NCBI GenBank assembly: GCA_910588245.1
Contig: CAJUQP010000019.1
Location: forward strand, 1-58,316
DNA: 58,316 nt
Source: an uncultured Muribaculaceae bacterium
GTDB lineage: Bacteria; Bacteroidota; Bacteroidia; Bacteroidales; Muribaculaceae
Reading direction: 5' to 3'
Shown: piece by piece, positions 7,072 through 15,706 of the stretch
Layout: each line of letters opens with the position of its first letter
Position numbering within the stretch: the stretch's first letter is position 1
Position numbers and translations under genes: made by a program
Notes under the pieces: model-generated
The model's input: only the letters and a program-made list of their open reading frames with translations
What the model was told of the DNA's origin: nothing
Databases searched by the model: none

Positions 7072-8796
7072 TTACTGTTTCGGTCCGGTTCCGTCATCAG
7101 CCGGTTTCGCGGCCGGCTGAGCCGCGGACCCGGACGTCTGCGGGGCGTGAGGCTGCAGGGAGAGGTCGGCGACATCACCGACAGTCTTCATGCTGACAGG
7201 GCCGAACTCACCGTCTTCCCATTCCATGGCTCTTTTCACCATCTCAGGAGTGGGGACATATCCGGCCGGCCATTTCGATACAGTGGAGGGTGTACGTCCC
7301 TCAATCTCCCATTCGAAGGGTTCGAACGTGGTCTGCGGGTCGCGCCAGGAGGATTTTCGGCGTGCGTAGACGATGAACGGGACGACGATGAACAGTGCTG
7401 AACCGAGCACGAGGATCACAACGTAAGTGACAGGGCTTCCGGTGTTGATCTGCGACGGCGGCACGAAGCTGAGCACCATGGCCACGAGTGCGCCGAGCAT
7501 GCCAATGCCGGCCACGAGCCATTTGCCGAACTCCCCTCCGGGCACGCGGAAACCACGCTTCACATTGGGCTCCGTGCGACGCAGGCGCAGGAAAGCGAAA
7601 TAGATGATAAAGACCATAGTCAGATAGATGATCGTAGACATCTGGCTAAGGATCTGATAGGCCGACTGCACACTCGGAAGCACCACAAGCACGAGCGAGA
7701 GGATGGAGACCATAATGCCCTGGACCCAGAGGATGGAGGTCTGGATTCCGTTTTTGTTGGTCTTCTGCAGAGAGCGCGGCAGATAGCCGGCCTTGCCCAC
7801 GGAGAGCATACCGGATGAGGGGGCCACGATGACGCAGCTCACCTGACCGATGACGCCGAAAGTGAGGAAGAGGGCGATGATATGGCCGAGCCATTCGCAA
7901 TGGATAGAGGCGAAGAGGTTGTTGTAGGCCACAAGAAGCGAAGCAAGGAGGTTGATATCTTTCTGAGGGATAACGAAGCCTATGGCGAGAGTGCCGAAAA
8001 TAAACACGGCAAGAATAATGATGACTGCCAGGAAGACAGCCTTAGGGAATGATTTCGCGGGGTCGTTCATATAAGGCACGTGCACTGCCTGCATCTCCAT
8101 TCCTGCGAAAAACAGGAAAATCGAGGCGGCGAGCACGATCGTGCCGAACTTGGAGAAGTCGGGCCAGAACGACTGGTGGGCGTCGATGAATATATGGTTG
8201 CCCATGCAGACATAGACGATACCCATGATGATGAGCACGGCGGCCGGAATAATGGTGCCGAAGAGACCGCCAACCGTCGAAAGCTTATTGGCGTAGGCCT
8301 GCCCCCGGAAAGAGTTGAAATTGGCCACCCAGTAGACGGCGAGCACGACTATGAGCGAATAGATCACATTTGACGACAGTTTCGCGTCGAAGCTCTCGGG
8401 CCAGAAGATATACGCCAAGGTCACGGCTCCGAACATCAGCACGGCGGGGAACCAGATGACGACCATCTGCCATTCATAATACATGGCGGCCCAGCCGATC
8501 TTTGGCCCGAGACCCTCGCTGACCCAGCGGAAAAGACCTCCGCTCTTGGTCCATGTGGAAGCGAGCTCGGCGCAGACCAGCGAATAAGGGATGAGGAACA
8601 CCAGGGCGGCGAACACATAATAGAATATAGATGTGTAGCCGTATTCCGCCTGAGAGGCGAGGCCACGCATACTGACGATGTTGGTGACGATAAGGATGGT
8701 CATTGCCCACATCCCGATCACGGTTTTTTTGCCGGGTCCGGAGGCTACGCCTTTGGCGGCGCCCGGCGACGGAGTGGATGATTTCAGATTTGCCAT
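7072..8796 (-). CDS. APC-family amino-acid antiporter, GadC-like
   Basis: About 574 residues, 12 hydrophobic segments, amino acid-polyamine-organocation family. The closest type I recognise is the glutamate:GABA antiporter group: long hydrophilic N and C termini and the motif WRDPQTTFEPFEWEIEGR after the last membrane segment, comparable to the C-plug of E. coli GadC that closes the channel at neutral pH. I place the start at the ATG at 8796; the frame extends 8 codons upstream only through a TTG. A paralogue with the same tail lies divergently at 9106. No glutamate decarboxylase or glutaminase is nearby, so the exchanged pair is uncertain. First gene of a three-gene transport operon. Confidence 0.87.
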   Translation of the reverse strand: MANLKSSTPSPGAAKGVASGPGKKTVIGMWAMTILIVTNIVSMRGLASQAEYGYTSIFYYVFAALVFLIPYSLVCAELASTWTKSGGLFRWVSEGLGPKIGWAAMYYEWQMVVIWFPAVLMFGAVTLAYIFWPESFDAKLSSNVIYSLIVVLAVYWVANFNSFRGQAYANKLSTVGGLFGTIIPAAVLIIMGIVYVCMGNHIFIDAHQSFWPDFSKFGTIVLAASIFLFFAGMEMQAVHVPYMNDPAKSFPKAVFLAVIIILAVFIFGTLAIGFVIPQKDINLLASLLVAYNNLFASIHCEWLGHIIALFLTFGVIGQVSCVIVAPSSGMLSVGKAGYLPRSLQKTNKNGIQTSILWVQGIMVSILSLVLVVLPSVQSAYQILSQMSTIIYLTMVFIIYFAFLRLRRTEPNVKRGFRVPGGEFGKWLVAGIGMLGALVAMVLSFVPPSQINTGSPVTYVVILVLGSALFIVVPFIVYARRKSSWRDPQTTFEPFEWEIEGRTPSTVSKWPAGYVPTPEMVKRAMEWEDGEFGPVSMKTVGDVADLSLQPHAPQTSGSAAQPAAKPADDGTGPKQ

Positions 8797-9105
8797 AACA
8801 GTAAGTTTAGTGTTTTTCAATAGTCGACCGGGATGTCTGCCGTGAATGTCAGTAGAAACGCAACGCCGCGGACTTTCCAGCGATCATTATTCATATTGAA
8901 ATAAACATAAATAACTGTCGGTTAGTTTTGGAATAAAGCACTTTTTTATCGGAGTGGATACCAACCTTTTCCTTTCACGCCATGTTATATCAGCAGAAAA
9001 CCACCCCGGAAAGACTCCGCGTAGCGCCATGTGCTGCCACAGGATATGACCGCATGCCATTCGCATGGGAAGCGGCGGAGAATCCGGAATAATGCTTAAT
9101 TAACT
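8797..9105. other. divergent intergenic region between antiporters
   Basis: 309 bp between two divergently transcribed paralogues. TAGTTTTG at 8923-8930 fits a rightward -7 box but lacks a -33 box at normal distance. Bases 9006-9087 can fold into a nested structure (see separate entry). No gene seen. Confidence 0.5.
9006..9087 (+). promoter_or_regulatory. structured 5' leader of second antiporter
   Basis: Outer stems CCGGA/TCCGG (9006-9010 with 9083-9087) and CTCCGC/GCGGAG enclose a TGTG-CTGC-CACA hairpin and a CCAT-TCGC-ATGG hairpin flanked by CGC/GCG pairs. The fold ends 18 nt before the ATG. It could be a regulatory leader; it matches no riboswitch consensus I know. Confidence 0.3.
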
Positions 9106-10722
9106 ATGACGAAACATGCAGATATGCCCCAGGAGTCGCCAGTGACATCTTCGGGACGCAAGAAAAACCTGTCGACAGCGCATGGCTCACTTACGATGTG
9201 GGCCATGGCCATCCTTATCATCACCTCCATATTGAGCATGCGCGGACTTCCATCGGAAGCCAAATACGGCGTGCAGTCGATATTCTTCTATCTCTTCGCG
9301 GCGGCCGTCTTCCTTCTGCCCTTCGCGCTCGTGTGCGCGGAGCTGGCATCGACCTATACCAAATCGGGAGGCCTTTACCGGTGGGTGTCGGAAGCGTTCG
9401 GCCCGAAACTGGGATGGCTGTCGATGTTTCTCGAATGGCAGACGATCGTGATCTGGTTTCCGACGGTGCTGATGTTCGCCGCCGCGTCGCTGGCCTACAT
9501 GTTCTGGCCCGAGAGCTTCGACGAGGCATTGGCGTCGAACAAGATCTATACGCTTGTGATAGCGCTGCTTGTCTACTGGCTATCCACCTGGAACGCTTTC
9601 CGGGGGCAGAAATCGGCCAATATCCTCAGCACCTACGGCGGCCTTGTGGGCACGATCATTCCCGGGGCGGTGCTCATAATCCTGGGAATCGTGTATCTGC
9701 TTGCCGGAAAACCGGTGCACCTCGACCATATGCCCTTCTTCCCCGACTTCAGCAACATCGACACCATAGTGCTCGCCGCATCAATCTTCCTCTTTTATGC
9801 GGGAATGGAGATCCAGGCCGTGCACGTCAACGACATGAGCAATCCGGCGAAAGATTTCCCGAAGGCAGTGTTCGTGGCGATCATCGTCATCGTGCTTGTC
9901 TATTCAATAGGCACTCTGGTGATCGGAGTCGTCATCCCCTCCAAGGATATCGACCTTCTGCAGTCGCTGCTGGTGGCCTACAAAGCGTTGTGGCAGAGCT
10001 TCGGTCTGGGGTGGCTCGGCAATGTGATGGCGCTGTTCATAATGTTCGGCGTCATCGGCCAGGTCAGCGCACTCGTGACGGGTCCTTCCACCGGACTTAT
10101 GGCTGTGGCTCAGAGCGGCTATCTGCCGCGAGGACTGCAGAAAGTGAACAAGAACAACGCCAATGTCCCCATCCTGCTCGTGCAGGGTGCGTTCGTGTCG
10201 CTGCTTCTACTGCTTCTCATAGTGCTTCCTACCGTGGAGGCGGCCTATCAGATCATGAGCCAGATGGCTACGATCATATATCTTGTGATGGTGATCATCA
10301 TCTATGCCGCTTTCATACGCCTGCGCCGCACTCAGCCCAACAAGACCAGAGGCTACAAGGTGCCCGGCGGGGATTTCGGCAAATGGGTGGTATGCGGCCT
10401 GGGTATAGTCGGGGCGCTGCTTGCCCTTGTGCTCAGCTACCTTCCGCCATCGCAGATCGCCACAGGTTCGCCCGCGATGTATGTGGGGATAATCGTAGTC
10501 GGAGTGGGTATCATCATAGCCCTGCCACTGGTGATCTATCATTTCCGCAAACCCGACTGGAGGAATCCGGACGCCCATTTCTATCCCTTCGACTGGCAGA
10601 TAGAGGGGCGTAAGCCCGACGCGGTGTCGAAATGGCCGGCGGGTTACGAGCCCACCGAGGAGCAGGTAGAGGCGGCCGAGTCAGACTGCATAGCCTGCCA
10701 CGCCTCCGACAAGCTGCATTGA
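9106..10722 (+). CDS. APC-family amino-acid antiporter, GadC-like paralogue
   Basis: 538 residues, 12 hydrophobic segments, closely similar throughout to the minus-strand antiporter ending at 7072 (shared MWAMAILIITSILSMRGL-type first helix, RKPDWRNPDAHFYPFDWQIEGR-type tail, and SKWPAGY near the C terminus). Probably a glutamate:GABA or related exchanger of the inner membrane. The C-terminal tail ends ESDCIACHASDKLH, which contains a CxxCH string; as the tail should be cytoplasmic, heme attachment is unlikely. The ATG at 9106 gives an N terminus like that of the paralogue. A strong terminator follows. Keeping two divergent copies suggests different regulation or substrates. Confidence 0.87.
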   Translation: MTKHADMPQESPVTSSGRKKNLSTAHGSLTMWAMAILIITSILSMRGLPSEAKYGVQSIFFYLFAAAVFLLPFALVCAELASTYTKSGGLYRWVSEAFGPKLGWLSMFLEWQTIVIWFPTVLMFAAASLAYMFWPESFDEALASNKIYTLVIALLVYWLSTWNAFRGQKSANILSTYGGLVGTIIPGAVLIILGIVYLLAGKPVHLDHMPFFPDFSNIDTIVLAASIFLFYAGMEIQAVHVNDMSNPAKDFPKAVFVAIIVIVLVYSIGTLVIGVVIPSKDIDLLQSLLVAYKALWQSFGLGWLGNVMALFIMFGVIGQVSALVTGPSTGLMAVAQSGYLPRGLQKVNKNNANVPILLVQGAFVSLLLLLLIVLPTVEAAYQIMSQMATIIYLVMVIIIYAAFIRLRRTQPNKTRGYKVPGGDFGKWVVCGLGIVGALLALVLSYLPPSQIATGSPAMYVGIIVVGVGIIIALPLVIYHFRKPDWRNPDAHFYPFDWQIEGRKPDAVSKWPAGYEPTEEQVEAAESDCIACHASDKLH

Positions 10723-10757
10723 GAAATGCCTCGCTGAATGATTCTTCGCTGAAAAGG

Positions 10758-10802
10758 GATTTGCTGCCTGCAAGGTATTTGCGGGCAGCGAATCTTTTTT
10801 TT
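10758..10802 (+). terminator. Rho-independent terminator after antiporter
   Basis: 16-bp stem (10758-10773 with 10779-10794, two G-U pairs) with a short loop, followed by eight T (10795-10802). Textbook intrinsic terminator. Confidence 0.85.
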
Positions 10803-10821
10803 GACGGTTGTGTACCCGTGC

Positions 10822-10839
10822 TGCGGCTGGAAAGCCGCA
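10822..10839. repeat. REP-like GCGGCT palindrome
   Basis: TGCGGCT-GGAA-AGCCGCA. Same core as the palindromes at 131-143 and 57470-57489. Confidence 0.5.
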
Positions 10840-10963
10840 ACTCCATGGCTGACGGGGAGGTAAAATAGCAGAAATGGATATGAAAGTATGAGGTTTATGG
10901 CTGGATAAGTGCTAATTTTGCGGACAGGAAATAAATTGAAGTAACCTTAATTCACGAAATAGA

Positions 10964-11241
10964 ATGAAGAAGATTTTATGCGCCATGTTGCCGGCGCTGA
11001 TCGCCATGGCCCCGCTTGCGGCCAAAAATTTCGACATCAAGAATTTCGCGAGAATGATAGAGTGCCCTGTGCTGATGGGTATAGGCCTACAGGATCCTAC
11101 CTACCCGCCCACACTAACATGAGCAGCTACAATCTCATCACGACCCCGAAAGAGCTTCACATATATCCCGAATGCGGCCACACCGTGGATTACAATGACT
11201 GGAACCCACGGCGCGCCGCATTCTTTGAGAAATGGAAATGA
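10964..11241 (+). pseudogene. remnant of CE7 acetylxylan esterase
   Basis: From the ATG at 10964 a signal peptide (MKKILCAMLPALIAMAPLAA) runs straight into the C-terminal part of a carbohydrate esterase family 7 protein (KNFARMIECPVLMGIGLQDPT), then stops at 11120-11122. One base is missing in the CCGCCC-ACACT stretch; in the next frame the protein continues as NMSSYNLITTPKELHIYPECGHTVDYNDWNPRRAAFFEKW to 11241. Only the catalytic-His region (GHTVDYNDW) survives; the nucleophile-Ser part and most of the alpha/beta-hydrolase fold are gone. So there is an internal in-frame deletion plus a later frameshift. A -7-like TAATTTTG (10913-10920) remains upstream. In life it would have deacetylated xylan or oligosaccharides. 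Confidence 0.85.
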
Positions 11242-11261
11242 TCTTCGACTGCGTTTCTTAA

Positions 11262-12083
11262 TCAGTAGGACTCTTCCGGGCTCGGGAAGTCGGATGATTT
11301 GACGTCGGCGATGTAGTGCTGCACGGCTTCGGTCATTATCCCGGCGAGGTCGGCGTAACGGCGCAGGAAACGGGGGGAGAAGCCCTGGTTTATGCCGAGC
11401 ATGTCATGCATGACGAGCACCTGTCCGTCGACGCCACCACCGGCCCCTATGCCGATCACAGGGATGGTGAGCTCGGAGGCGACCTTGGCTGCGAGTTCGG
11501 CAGGGATCTTCTCCAGCACAATCGCGAAGCATCCCACCTCCTCGAGCATCTTTGCATCCTCAAGAAGTTTTTTAGCCTCGGCTTCCTCGCGAGCGCGGAC
11601 ATTGTAAGTGCCGAATTTGTTGATGCTCTGGGGGGTCAGGCCAAGATGTCCCATCACGGGGATGCCTGCGCTGAGAATGCGCTCCACCGATTCGCGGATC
11701 TCAGAACCACCCTCCATCTTGACAGCCTCCGAATGGCTCTCCTTCATGATGCGTATGGCAGATGCGAGAGCCTCCATAGGATTACCCTGATACGAACCGA
11801 ACGGCATGTCGGTCACCACAAGTGCCCGGCGCGTAGCCTTCATCACGGATTTCGCGTGATAAATCATCTGGTCGAGAGTGATGGGAAGAGTTGTGACGTT
11901 GCCGGCCATCACGTTTGAGGCGGAATCACCGACAAGGATCACATCGATGCCTGCCTCATCGAGGATCTTGGCAGAAGAAAAATCGTAGGCTGTGAGCATG
12001 GAGATCTTCTCTCCGCGCTGCTTCATCTCGACAAGGCGGCGAGTGGTCACCTTGCGTGCGTTATCTGTAGTATTTGTCGACAT
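11262..12083 (-). CDS. panB: 3-methyl-2-oxobutanoate hydroxymethyltransferase
   Basis: Ketopantoate hydroxymethyltransferase, first committed step of pantothenate/CoA synthesis: transfers a hydroxymethyl group from 5,10-methylene-THF to alpha-ketoisovalerate in the cytoplasm. Diagnostic stretches are LTAYDFSSAKILDEAGID, ILVGDSASNVMAG (Mg-binding Asp), VVTDMPFGSYQ, MGHLGLTPQS and IPVIGIGAGGGVDGQVLV. From the ATG at 12083 the protein is 273 residues, normal for the family; the frame extends 31 codons further upstream but those residues do not look like PanB. Divergent from leuS. TAACTTTG on the minus strand (12153-12146) is a likely -7 box. No other pantothenate gene is present. Confidence 0.95.
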   Translation of the reverse strand: MSTNTTDNARKVTTRRLVEMKQRGEKISMLTAYDFSSAKILDEAGIDVILVGDSASNVMAGNVTTLPITLDQMIYHAKSVMKATRRALVVTDMPFGSYQGNPMEALASAIRIMKESHSEAVKMEGGSEIRESVERILSAGIPVMGHLGLTPQSINKFGTYNVRAREEAEAKKLLEDAKMLEEVGCFAIVLEKIPAELAAKVASELTIPVIGIGAGGGVDGQVLVMHDMLGINQGFSPRFLRRYADLAGIMTEAVQHYIADVKSSDFPSPEESY

Positions 12084-12145
12084 ATTTAAGACGCCTTGGG
12101 CGCGTTTTAGGTTATCCGGGATGTGCCTCCCGGTGAAATTTGCCG

Positions 12146-12153
12146 CAAAGTTA
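12146..12153 (-). promoter_or_regulatory. -7 box of panB
   Basis: TAACTTTG on the minus strand, about 63 nt before the panB ATG. No -33 box at standard spacing was found, so this is a partial match. Confidence 0.4.
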
Positions 12154-12223
12154 TCAAATTTTATCCATATGGCCACTTCCGCGCCGCAAAAACTCCTCGG
12201 AGAGGTTGAATTACAGTCCGGAT

Positions 12224-12254
12224 TTTGCAGTACGGTGGAATTTTGTTAACTTTG
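12224..12254 (+). promoter_or_regulatory. promoter of leuS
   Basis: TTTG (12224-12227), 19 nt, TAACTTTG (12247-12254). Exact match to the Bacteroides consensus in both boxes and spacing. The predicted start is about 25-30 nt before the leuS ATG. Confidence 0.8.
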
Positions 12255-12287
12255 TGCCTTAAAAACAACAACAGCAACATCATAACA

Positions 12288-15050
12288 ATGGAATATAATC
12301 ATCGCGACATTGAGCGCCGCTGGCAGCAGTACTGGCGCGACAATGACATCTACAAGGCCGTGGAGAAACCCGGGAAGAAGAAGTTCTATGTGCTCGACAT
12401 GTTCCCCTATCCCTCGGGAGCCGGTCTGCACGTGGGTCATCCTCTCGGCTACATAGCCTCCGACATCTATTCGCGCTATAAGCGTCAGCAGGGCTTCAAC
12501 GTGCTTCATCCGATGGGATATGACGCCTACGGCCTTCCCGCAGAGCAGTATGCCATCCAGACGGGACAGCATCCGGAGAAGACCACGATGGCTAACATAG
12601 CCCGCTACCGCGAGCAGCTCGACAAGATAGGATTCTCGTTCGACTGGAGCCGCGAGATACGCACCTGCGATCCGGAATACTACCGCTGGACTCAGTGGGC
12701 ATTCATGCAGATGTTTAATTCCTACTATGATCTCTACGCCGACAAGGCATTGCCTATAGCCGACCTTGTGAAGCATTTTGAGGAGAAAGGCACCGAGGGT
12801 GTGAACGCCGCATGTTCGAAGACCCTCTCCTTCACCGCAACTGACTGGAATGGATATTCCGAGAAAGAGAAGGCCGAGATCCTGATGAACTACCGCATAG
12901 CTTATCAGGGGGAGACGATGGTGAACTGGTGTGAAGCACTCGGCACCGTTCTTGCCAACGACGAGGTGAGCGAGGGAGTGAGCGTGCGCGGCGGCTACCC
13001 AGTGGAGCAGAAGGTGATGAACCAGTGGTGTCTGCGCGTGTCGGCCTATGCCCCGCGTCTTCTCGAGGGGCTTGACGGCCTGCAGTGGAGCGATTCCCTG
13101 AAGGAGACACAGCGCAACTGGATAGGCCGCAGCGAGGGAGCGGAGATGCGTTTCCCTGTGGTTGACAAAGATTTTGATCTTGAAATCTTCACCACCCGCG
13201 CCGACACTGCTTTTGGAGTGACCTTCATGGTGCTCGCCCCGGAGTCGAAATATGTGGGAATGCTCACCACTGCGGAACACAAGGAGGCCGTGGACGCCTA
13301 TCTGGCAGAGGTGGCCCACAAGACGGAGCGCGAGCGTCAGATCGACAAGAAGGTTTCGGGAGTATTCACGGGTGCTTATGCCCGCAACCCGATAAGTGGC
13401 AAGGAGATTCCGGTGTGGGTGAGCGATTATGTGCTCGCCGGCTATGGCACGGGAGCGATCATGGCAGTACCTGCCCACGACTCGCGCGACTATGCTTTCG
13501 CACGGCATTTCGATCTCCCGATAGTGCCCCTGATCGAGGGAGCCGACGTGAGCGAGGAGAGCTTCGATGCCAAGGAGGGGAAGATGATCAACTCCTCTAA
13601 CGGCGAGCTCGACCTCAATGGCCTCGAGGTGAAGGAAGCCATAGCCAAGACAAAGAGATTTATCGAAGAGAAAGAGATAGGACGCGTGAAGGTTAATTAC
13701 CGCCTGCGCGACGCCATCTTCTCGCGCCAGCGTTACTGGGGCGAGCCCTTCCCCGTGTATTATAAAGACGGCGTGGCCCATCTTATGGATGAGAGCGCGC
13801 TTCCGCTGATGCTCCCCGAGGTTGACGCCTATCTCCCGACCGCCACCGGCGAGCCTCCGCTCGGCCGCGCGAAAAACTGGAAGACCCCCGATGGTTATCC
13901 CATAGAACTGTGCACGATGCCCGGATTCGCGGGATCGAGCGCCTACTATCTGCGCTACATGGATCCGCGCAACGATAAGGCACTCGTGAGCCGGGAGGCT
14001 GATGAATACTGGCGCAACGTGGATCTCTACGTAGGGGGCGCCGAGCATGCCACCGGCCATCTCATCTATTCGCGCTTCTGGAACAAGTTTCTCTATGACC
14101 TCGGGCTCGTGGTCGAGCCGGAACCTTTCAAGAAACTCGTGAACCAGGGAATGATACAGGGACGCACGAGCTTCGTCTACCGCATAAAAGACACCAATAC
14201 ATTTGTCAGCAAGGGGCTCAGCAAGAACTATGACGTGACGCCGATCCGCGTGGATATCAATATGGTCAGCAACGACGTGCTTGATATCGAGCGATTCAAG
14301 GGATGGCGTCCGGAGTTCGCCGACGCCGAGTTCATCCTCGAAGACGGGAAATACGTGTGTGGCTATGCTGTTGAGAAGATGTCGAAGTCGATGTTCAACG
14401 TAGTCAATCCCGATGACATCGTGGAGCGTTACGGCGCTGACACGCTTAGGCTCTACGAGATGTTCCTCGGCCCGATCGAGCAGTCGAAGCCCTGGGACAC
14501 CAACGGCATCGACGGCGCAAACCGCTTCCTGAAGAAACTATGGGGACAGTTTGGCAAGATCGACACGGACGCCACCACGCCTATGACCCGCGAGGAGCTC
14601 AAGACGATGCACAAGCTGATAAAAAAAGTGACCGGCGATATCGAGAACTTCTCGTTCAACACATCTGTATCCGCGTTCATGGTGGCCCTCAACGAGCTGA
14701 CGGCGCAGAAATCGAAGAGCGCCGCGGCCATGGAGATCTTCACTCGCCTCATAGCTCCCTTCACTCCCCATATCGCCGAAGAATTCTGGCATGCCCTCGG
14801 CAAGGAGGGGTCGGTGGTCGACGCCGAATGGCCCGAATGGAACGAGGAATTCCTGAAGGAGGACATGGTGAAATATCCTGTAAGCTTCAACGGCAAGACC
14901 CGCTTCATACTCGAGGTGGCCGCCGGATCGGACAAAGCCGCCGTGGAGGCTGCCGCCCTCGGTGCTCCCGAGGCCGCGAAATGGCTCGACGGCAAGACTC
15001 CGAAGAAGGTTATCGTGGTGCCCGGCAAGATAGTGAACGTGGTGATCTGA
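12288..15050 (+). CDS. leuS: leucyl-tRNA synthetase
   Basis: Class I aminoacyl-tRNA synthetase charging tRNA-Leu. It has the HIGH motif as HVGH (48-51, within PYPSGAGLHVGHPLGY), a CP1 editing domain with TTRADTAFGVTFMVLAPE and YGTGAIMAVPAHDSRD, and the KMSKS loop (697-701). Length 920 residues is typical for Bacteroidota. The start is set at the ATG at 12288 (MEYNHRDIERRWQ), behind a full promoter; the open frame runs 21 codons further upstream but overlaps the promoter. rdgB begins 10 bp after its stop, so the two are likely cotranscribed. Confidence 0.98.
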   Translation: MEYNHRDIERRWQQYWRDNDIYKAVEKPGKKKFYVLDMFPYPSGAGLHVGHPLGYIASDIYSRYKRQQGFNVLHPMGYDAYGLPAEQYAIQTGQHPEKTTMANIARYREQLDKIGFSFDWSREIRTCDPEYYRWTQWAFMQMFNSYYDLYADKALPIADLVKHFEEKGTEGVNAACSKTLSFTATDWNGYSEKEKAEILMNYRIAYQGETMVNWCEALGTVLANDEVSEGVSVRGGYPVEQKVMNQWCLRVSAYAPRLLEGLDGLQWSDSLKETQRNWIGRSEGAEMRFPVVDKDFDLEIFTTRADTAFGVTFMVLAPESKYVGMLTTAEHKEAVDAYLAEVAHKTERERQIDKKVSGVFTGAYARNPISGKEIPVWVSDYVLAGYGTGAIMAVPAHDSRDYAFARHFDLPIVPLIEGADVSEESFDAKEGKMINSSNGELDLNGLEVKEAIAKTKRFIEEKEIGRVKVNYRLRDAIFSRQRYWGEPFPVYYKDGVAHLMDESALPLMLPEVDAYLPTATGEPPLGRAKNWKTPDGYPIELCTMPGFAGSSAYYLRYMDPRNDKALVSREADEYWRNVDLYVGGAEHATGHLIYSRFWNKFLYDLGLVVEPEPFKKLVNQGMIQGRTSFVYRIKDTNTFVSKGLSKNYDVTPIRVDINMVSNDVLDIERFKGWRPEFADAEFILEDGKYVCGYAVEKMSKSMFNVVNPDDIVERYGADTLRLYEMFLGPIEQSKPWDTNGIDGANRFLKKLWGQFGKIDTDATTPMTREELKTMHKLIKKVTGDIENFSFNTSVSAFMVALNELTAQKSKSAAAMEIFTRLIAPFTPHIAEEFWHALGKEGSVVDAEWPEWNEEFLKEDMVKYPVSFNGKTRFILEVAAGSDKAAVEAAALGAPEAAKWLDGKTPKKVIVVPGKIVNVVI

Positions 15051-15060
15051 CGTGGATAAA

Positions 15061-15648
15061 ATGGAAAGATCATTACCTAAGATAGTATTCGCCACCAACA
15101 ACGCCCATAAGCTCGAGGAGGCGCGGGCCCTCGCTGGCGACAGCTTCGAGATACTGTCGCTCGCCGAGATCGGATGCCACGACGATATCCCGGAGACCGC
15201 CGACACCCTCGAGGGGAACGCCCTTATCAAGGCGCGGTGGGTGAAGGATCGCTATGGCTACGACTGCTTCGCCGACGACACAGGCCTGATGGTCGACGCC
15301 CTGGACGGCGCCCCGGGAGTATATAGCGCCCGGTATGCAGGTCCGGAATGCGACGCCGTCGGCAACATGCGTCTTCTGTTGCGTAATCTCGAAGGGGTGG
15401 CCGACCGTCATGCAAGGTTTGTCACTGTGATAGCCCTGATTCTTGGAGAGCGCACAGAGATATTTACCGGCAGCGTGGAGGGAGATATAGCCACGGAACC
15501 CCACGGCACCAACGGCTTCGGCTACGATCCGGTGTTCATAGCCCGGGAGTCGGGACTTCCGTTTGCCGAGATGAGCGCGGAGGCCAAGAATGCCATCTCA
15601 CACCGCGGCCGGGCGATGCGCGGACTGATAGAATTCCTCACAAGATGA
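15061..15648 (+). CDS. rdgB: XTP/dITP pyrophosphatase
   Basis: RdgB/HAM1 family house-cleaning enzyme hydrolysing dITP, XTP and ITP to monophosphates, so that deaminated purines stay out of DNA. It has the diagnostic motifs FATNNAHKLEEAR at the N terminus, FADDTGLMVDALDGAPG with catalytic Asp, NGFGYDPVF and the C-terminal SHRGRAM. 195 residues from the ATG at 15061; a GTG three codons upstream (15052) is possible. Directly follows leuS with 10 bp between, an arrangement implying cotranscription. Confidence 0.95.
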   Translation: MERSLPKIVFATNNAHKLEEARALAGDSFEILSLAEIGCHDDIPETADTLEGNALIKARWVKDRYGYDCFADDTGLMVDALDGAPGVYSARYAGPECDAVGNMRLLLRNLEGVADRHARFVTVIALILGERTEIFTGSVEGDIATEPHGTNGFGYDPVFIARESGLPFAEMSAEAKNAISHRGRAMRGLIEFLTR

Positions 15649-15649
15649 T

Positions 15650-15699
15650 AAGAGAGATCGCCGGCCATGACCCTTGGGGGCCATGGCCGGGATTCTCTT
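15650..15699 (+). terminator. hairpin between rdgB and porZ-like gene
   Basis: Arms around AGAGA-ATC-CCGGCCATG (15650-15669 with 15681-15699) pair with two interruptions. It ends 8 nt before the next ATG and has no T-run, so it may attenuate or reduce translation rather than end transcription. Confidence 0.35.
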
Positions 15700-15706
15700 C
15701 CAGCAT

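Noticed and set aside
9063..9087. Cobalamin riboswitch
   Set aside because: ATGGGAAGCGGCGGAGAATCC resembles the start of the core only loosely, and the B12 box and the rest of the core are missing before the ATG at 9106.
10674..10719. c-type heme site (CIACH) in the second antiporter
   Set aside because: The CxxCH lies in the C-terminal tail, which should be cytoplasmic in a 12-helix APC protein, and the paralogue lacks it; most likely chance.
12246..14060. 604-codon open frame antisense to leuS
   Set aside because: Mirror of a high-GC gene with strong codon bias; no protein family likeness, and it lies entirely within the clear leuS reading frame.
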